A DNA stretch of 9,869 bases from an uncultured Marinilabiliales bacterium. Lineage in GTDB: Bacteria; Bacteroidota; Bacteroidia; Bacteroidales; BM520. Positions 7,009 through 9,869 of the stretch are shown piece by piece. How positions within the stretch are numbered: position 1 is the stretch's first letter; every line of letters starts with the position of its first letter. The notes beneath the pieces are model-generated. The model searched no databases. It was not told where the DNA came from and saw nothing but the letters and a program-made list of their open reading frames with translations. The stretch covers positions 1-9,869 of the forward strand of contig CALFIZ010000127.1 of NCBI GenBank assembly GCA_937877575.1. Direction: 5' to 3'. Position numbers and translations under genes: made by a program.

Positions 7009-8199
7009 CTACTTCACGCCTAATTTTTTGGCGATTGATTTTGGCAAAGCATCCTTGTGAAGCACAATATTCATGGTTTTGTAACGGGCGAAAGCCTCGG
7101 ATACGTACCATATTCCGTGATATGCACCGGCATCACCCCATGAGTTTTTGCCCATGAAATACTCCTTGCCGTTCTGGTCTTTTGCCTTGCCGTAGATTAA
7201 CAGTCCGTGGTCATCGGTGGTCTCCCAGTTGTCGAAACCTTCCTGACGCATTTCCTGAGTGATCTCCATCTCAGGTAATGGCCTGGAAGTCATTTCAACG
7301 CGCTTTTCATTTGCCGACATGCCTAACCAGTGCGCCATATCAGACCCCATAAGGCTCTCTGCCTTCTCAACATCAGGAGCTACAGCAACACCGTTGCGTG
7401 AAAACCCCATCTCGCTGACATCGGCACTCCACTGGAATGTATAGCCTTTGTCAATAGCATATTGCATGACTTCAATGAGCTCGTCTATCGGAAGATTGTA
7501 ATAAGGCAAGTCTCTCCAGTTATCCTCAATCTCAAGGCCGAATGCCTCATAGAAAGGATGATGGGTGAAAGATGTCAGTGTAATGTAGTTGTCGGCTTTA
7601 AGTCCAAGTGATTTTGCATATTCAACAGGTGTCATGCCGTTGACGGTTTCCGGACATTTTCCGAGGTATGAATCGTAAATGCCTTGCAGACCTTCTTTCC
7701 AGACCGGTGAGAGACGACTGAATTTTCCTTTTGCGATTGCATCGACGTATGCTTTTGCCACTGCATCAAGCTCAGTGTGGTTTGGCAGCGTGTCGCCATA
7801 GCGGATGCCAGGCATTGCATCCTGGGTTACAAAGCCGTAATGTTCGAGACAGTAAAGAACATCGCCGCATTTGCCGCCGGGAGAAAATGTTGCGTTTCCA
7901 TGCAGGCGGACGTATTTCTCTGCTCTGTCCATCATGGAATGGCTGACGACATACATTTCCGAGAGGTCAGTCTCAATGCCTTTTATTCTTAATGCTTCGG
8001 CTTCCATGAGGGCTATTCCTGAATGTGCCCAGCATGTTGAGGAACGATACTGGTTGCGGATTCCGGTTATAGGAAGTTCCTTGATGGTCGTGAATTGGAA
8101 ACCTTCTTCCTTTTCTTTGGAACTGCTCAGCTTCTGAGCGTTTGCATTGAATGCGTTGAGCATCATCAATGCCAAAATAATCAATAAAGATCTTTTCAT
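7009..8199 (-). CDS. Secreted C1-family cysteine peptidase (bleomycin hydrolase / aminopeptidase C-like)
   Basis: This 396-aa papain-fold peptidase is of the PepC/bleomycin-hydrolase type. The N-terminus is a clear type I signal peptide (KR, then a hydrophobic core to about residue 17, with likely cleavage after ANA at 21), so it should act in the periplasm or outside. The active site is complete: oxyanion Gln50, nucleophile Cys56 in RSSTCWAHSG (the papain Gln-to-Cys spacing of six), His331 in DDHGLLIYG and Asn352 in KNSWG. The spacing to His and the ending ALPKSIAKKLGVK agree with the PepC group rather than short papains. Cytosolic PepC and bleomycin hydrolase are hexameric aminopeptidases; secreted versions are frequent in Bacteroidota. 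It probably trims peptides before uptake, though substrate preference is unknown. It has its own promoter box at 8233-8240 and a terminator at 6932-6969, so it looks monocistronic. Confidence 0.92.
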   Translation of the reverse strand: MKRSLLIILALMMLNAFNANAQKLSSSKEKEEGFQFTTIKELPITGIRNQYRSSTCWAHSGIALMEAEALRIKGIETDLSEMYVVSHSMMDRAEKYVRLHGNATFSPGGKCGDVLYCLEHYGFVTQDAMPGIRYGDTLPNHTELDAVAKAYVDAIAKGKFSRLSPVWKEGLQGIYDSYLGKCPETVNGMTPVEYAKSLGLKADNYITLTSFTHHPFYEAFGLEIEDNWRDLPYYNLPIDELIEVMQYAIDKGYTFQWSADVSEMGFSRNGVAVAPDVEKAESLMGSDMAHWLGMSANEKRVEMTSRPLPEMEITQEMRQEGFDNWETTDDHGLLIYGKAKDQNGKEYFMGKNSWGDAGAYHGIWYVSEAFARYKTMNIVLHKDALPKSIAKKLGVK

Positions 8200-8232
8200 A
8201 CTGTATTGTTTTTTGATTGATATTCAGTTCTG

Positions 8233-8240
8233 CAAAAATA
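8233..8240 (-). promoter_or_regulatory. Bacteroidota -7 promoter box for the C1 peptidase gene
   Basis: The minus strand reads TATTTTTG followed by CA, fitting TAnnTTTG. It ends 33 nt before the ATG at 8199 and sits just after the msrA stop codon, so the peptidase can be transcribed independently of the msrA unit. No good -33 element is seen; the upstream DNA overlaps the msrA 3' end. Confidence 0.6.
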
Positions 8241-8249
8241 TAAAAATAT

Positions 8250-8801
8250 TCAATACTCATCGATTGCCATATTTTTTTTGGAGGAAAGATATTCCCTGCG
8301 TAATTCATCGGCATAGTTCATGAGTGATAAAGGAATATGACAGTAGCCGTCAGGGTTTTTGTCGAGATAATCCTGATGGTATTCCTCAGCTGTGTAAAAC
8401 GATTTGAGCGGAAGCAGTTCGACTGCCAACGGAAGTGGATATTTTTTCTGTTCTTCAGCAAGCATGTCTCTGGCGATAAGATAATCATTATCATCGGTAT
8501 AATATATTCCTGTGCGGTATTGTGTGCCGAAATCGCCCCCTTGATGATTTAATGATGTTGGGTCTATAGTTTTGAAATACAATTTGATAATGGTATTCAG
8601 TTCAAGTATTGCTTCATCATAGTCAATCTTCACTGTTTCTGCAAATCCCGTATCACCCTGTTTTACCATTTTGTATGATGGGTTTACAATTGTACACAAT
8701 CCGTTGCTGAAGCCTACTTCGGTTGAAATAACACCGGGGATTTTTTTGAAGAAATGTTCCGTCCCCCAGAAACATCCTCCTGCCAGATATATTGTTTTCA
8801 T
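8250..8801 (-). CDS. msrA: Peptide-methionine (S)-S-oxide reductase MsrA
   Basis: This 183-aa enzyme reduces methionine-S-sulfoxide in free or protein form, repairing oxidative damage with electrons usually drawn from thioredoxin. The catalytic motif GGCFWGTEHFF places the nucleophile Cys10 at the extreme N-terminus. Substrate-site residues follow in NHQGGDFGTQYR (85-96) and in the conserved YTAEEYHQDYL block, and Cys154 in PDGYCHIP is the likely resolving cysteine. There is no signal peptide, so it is cytosolic. The length is that of a stand-alone MsrA; no MsrB domain is fused and none is encoded nearby. The start at 8801 leaves only 8 nt after the stop of the upstream outer-membrane protein gene, and no promoter box fits there, so the two are probably one transcript. 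The last residues (KKNMAIDEY) run past the conserved core. Confidence 0.95.
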   Translation of the reverse strand: MKTIYLAGGCFWGTEHFFKKIPGVISTEVGFSNGLCTIVNPSYKMVKQGDTGFAETVKIDYDEAILELNTIIKLYFKTIDPTSLNHQGGDFGTQYRTGIYYTDDNDYLIARDMLAEEQKKYPLPLAVELLPLKSFYTAEEYHQDYLDKNPDGYCHIPLSLMNYADELRREYLSSKKNMAIDEY

Positions 8802-8809
8802 AATAGTTA

Positions 8810-9808
8810 TCAGAAATTGAAGCCTAAACCAAGTGAAAAAGTATAATCTATATTTACAAGTTCTTTAAATGAAGCTTTTTTTGTCAAGCGGTCTTCCGAC
8901 ATGGCGTATGTGTGATATAACGAGTTGTAATATTGAGTGCCGAGAATAAAATTTAGATTCAACATTTTGAACAGTTGATATGTCAGCCTGAGTCTCAAAT
9001 TGGCATCTATATCGTATTTCTCCCCGTATTTTCTGTAAGGTGCATATAAAGTGAACCGTGTGTTGCCGGAAAACTTTTCTTTCTTCCATGAAAACTGAAT
9101 GATTCCGGATGCTCCGAATTCCGATGCAATTTTTGCACCCTTACTCCAGTAATAATCGCCGAGAATGGCTCTGCGGCTGTCATCATTATTGAAAGTGCAT
9201 ATTACAAATCTTAACGATGCAGGACTGACACCCATAGTGAAGAATAATTCTTCACTTTCACTGAAACGCCATTGAATTCCGGGAGAAGCATCTATATAAG
9301 CTGGTGACAGAAAACCTCCCATTTTTGTGCCTACGGTTTCATTGTTTACAGTTGTATAATGAATTATCGGCATTATGTCAGTATAGAACCCCGCATAAAT
9401 ATTTATGTACATATTGCCTGCCAACTCGTAGGCTCCTTCAGTCCTGATATTCAGATTGTCAGATTTTTTTCTGAGCTTGCCGACAGCATTGAAATAATCG
9501 TCATATATATATTTCAGGAACAGATTTGAACGAAGATCGTATGCCCATCTGTTCCCCTTATAATGCAGGTCGTATTCGGCATATAGTGTCCCTGTCAATT
9601 CGTTAACTATTTTGTCAATGTTGTAGTCAAAATCATGGATCAAAGAAATGTTAGCATTGCCTTCGTGCCACCATTTCTTCGACTGCTCCTTTACCACTTC
9701 GCTTGAATCAGTATCCAATGCATTGTTTTCCTGCGAATACAGATGCAGCGGTGTTATCATCAGTACGAGTGCAATTGCAGTCAGTAATCTCTTGTGGTTG
9801 AGCGTCAT
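8810..9808 (-). CDS. DUF3078-like outer-membrane beta-barrel protein
   Basis: This 332-aa exported protein has a signal peptide (MTLNHKRL, hydrophobic core to about residue 23, likely cleavage near YS/QE at 25-26). After a charged linker comes WWHEGNANISL (from residue 46), then alternating amphipathic strands rich in Tyr, Trp and Phe. The chain ends FSLGLGFNF, with the terminal Phe typical of barrels folded by the BAM machinery. The overall plan (an opening tryptophan and Asn-containing strand, RKKSDNLNIRTEGAYE, LSPAYIDASPGIQWRFSESEELFFTMGVSPASLRFV) resembles the DUF3078 family of Bacteroidota, a family of unknown function. I cannot say whether it is a pore, an adhesin or structural. It is the first gene of a unit continuing into msrA, with a promoter box upstream at 9843-9850. 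The family call rests on pattern memory and is less sure than the barrel call. Confidence 0.75.
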   Translation of the reverse strand: MTLNHKRLLTAIALVLMITPLHLYSQENNALDTDSSEVVKEQSKKWWHEGNANISLIHDFDYNIDKIVNELTGTLYAEYDLHYKGNRWAYDLRSNLFLKYIYDDYFNAVGKLRKKSDNLNIRTEGAYELAGNMYINIYAGFYTDIMPIIHYTTVNNETVGTKMGGFLSPAYIDASPGIQWRFSESEELFFTMGVSPASLRFVICTFNNDDSRRAILGDYYWSKGAKIASEFGASGIIQFSWKKEKFSGNTRFTLYAPYRKYGEKYDIDANLRLRLTYQLFKMLNLNFILGTQYYNSLYHTYAMSEDRLTKKASFKELVNIDYTFSLGLGFNF

Positions 9809-9842
9809 ATCAATTGTTTGTTATCGGTTAAACTTAATTATG

Positions 9843-9850
9843 CAAATATA
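9843..9850 (-). promoter_or_regulatory. Bacteroidota -7 promoter box for the barrel-msrA unit
   Basis: The minus strand reads TATATTTG followed by CA, an exact TAnnTTTG box, ending 34 nt before the ATG at 9808. The DNA upstream is AT-rich and runs off the window, so the -33 region can only partly be judged. Confidence 0.6.
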
Positions 9851-9869
9851 TATTAAATTTTATTGTATT

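Noticed and set aside
7731..8137. Plus-strand open frames opposite the peptidase N-terminal half
   Set aside because: They cover the opposite strand of the catalytic Cys region of a clear peptidase and show no family features.

Overview
The window looks like ordinary chromosomal DNA from a Bacteroidales bacterium, probably a gut or host-associated one. The evidence is: close protein resemblance to Bacteroidota families (split MacB pump, DUF3078-like outer-membrane protein, secreted C1 aminopeptidase, Bacteroidota-type POT transporter); starts without Shine-Dalgarno sequences; and TAnnTTTG (-7 type) promoter boxes just upstream of four transcription units. Genus cannot be fixed from the sequence alone. 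I see no tRNA, rRNA, CRISPR, IS element or phage gene, and no convincing new defence or secretion system.

Layout. (1) 1-3189, plus strand: the end of an efflux operon with a MacA-like periplasmic adaptor (5' end outside the window), a MacB-type ATPase and a MacB-type permease, almost abutting. The TolC-like outer-membrane partner is not in the window. (2) 3211-3858, minus strand: a PlsC-family acyltransferase, convergent with the pump. (3) 3859-4237: a 379-bp divergent intergenic region. It holds opposite-facing promoters, a 27-bp imperfect direct repeat 255 bp apart, and what may be a frameshifted relic of a small gene or a dispersed repeat. (4) 4238-6933, plus strand: a GT4 glycosyltransferase followed 2 nt later by a POT/PTR2-family transporter. 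(5) A hairpin at 6938-6969 whose T-run lies on the minus strand, best read as the terminator of the next gene. (6) 7009-8199, minus strand: a secreted bleomycin-hydrolase/PepC-like cysteine peptidase with its own promoter. (7) 8250-9808, minus strand: a two-gene unit with a DUF3078-like outer-membrane beta-barrel followed 8 nt later by methionine sulfoxide reductase MsrA.

How the genes fit together: much of the content concerns the cell envelope (efflux, acyl-lipid synthesis, glycosyl transfer, an outer-membrane barrel) or peptide use (a secreted peptidase and a peptide-family transporter, convergent and sharing an intergenic region). MsrA is a cytosolic oxidative-damage repair enzyme that appears to be co-transcribed with the barrel gene. 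The functional links between units are inference from proximity only.
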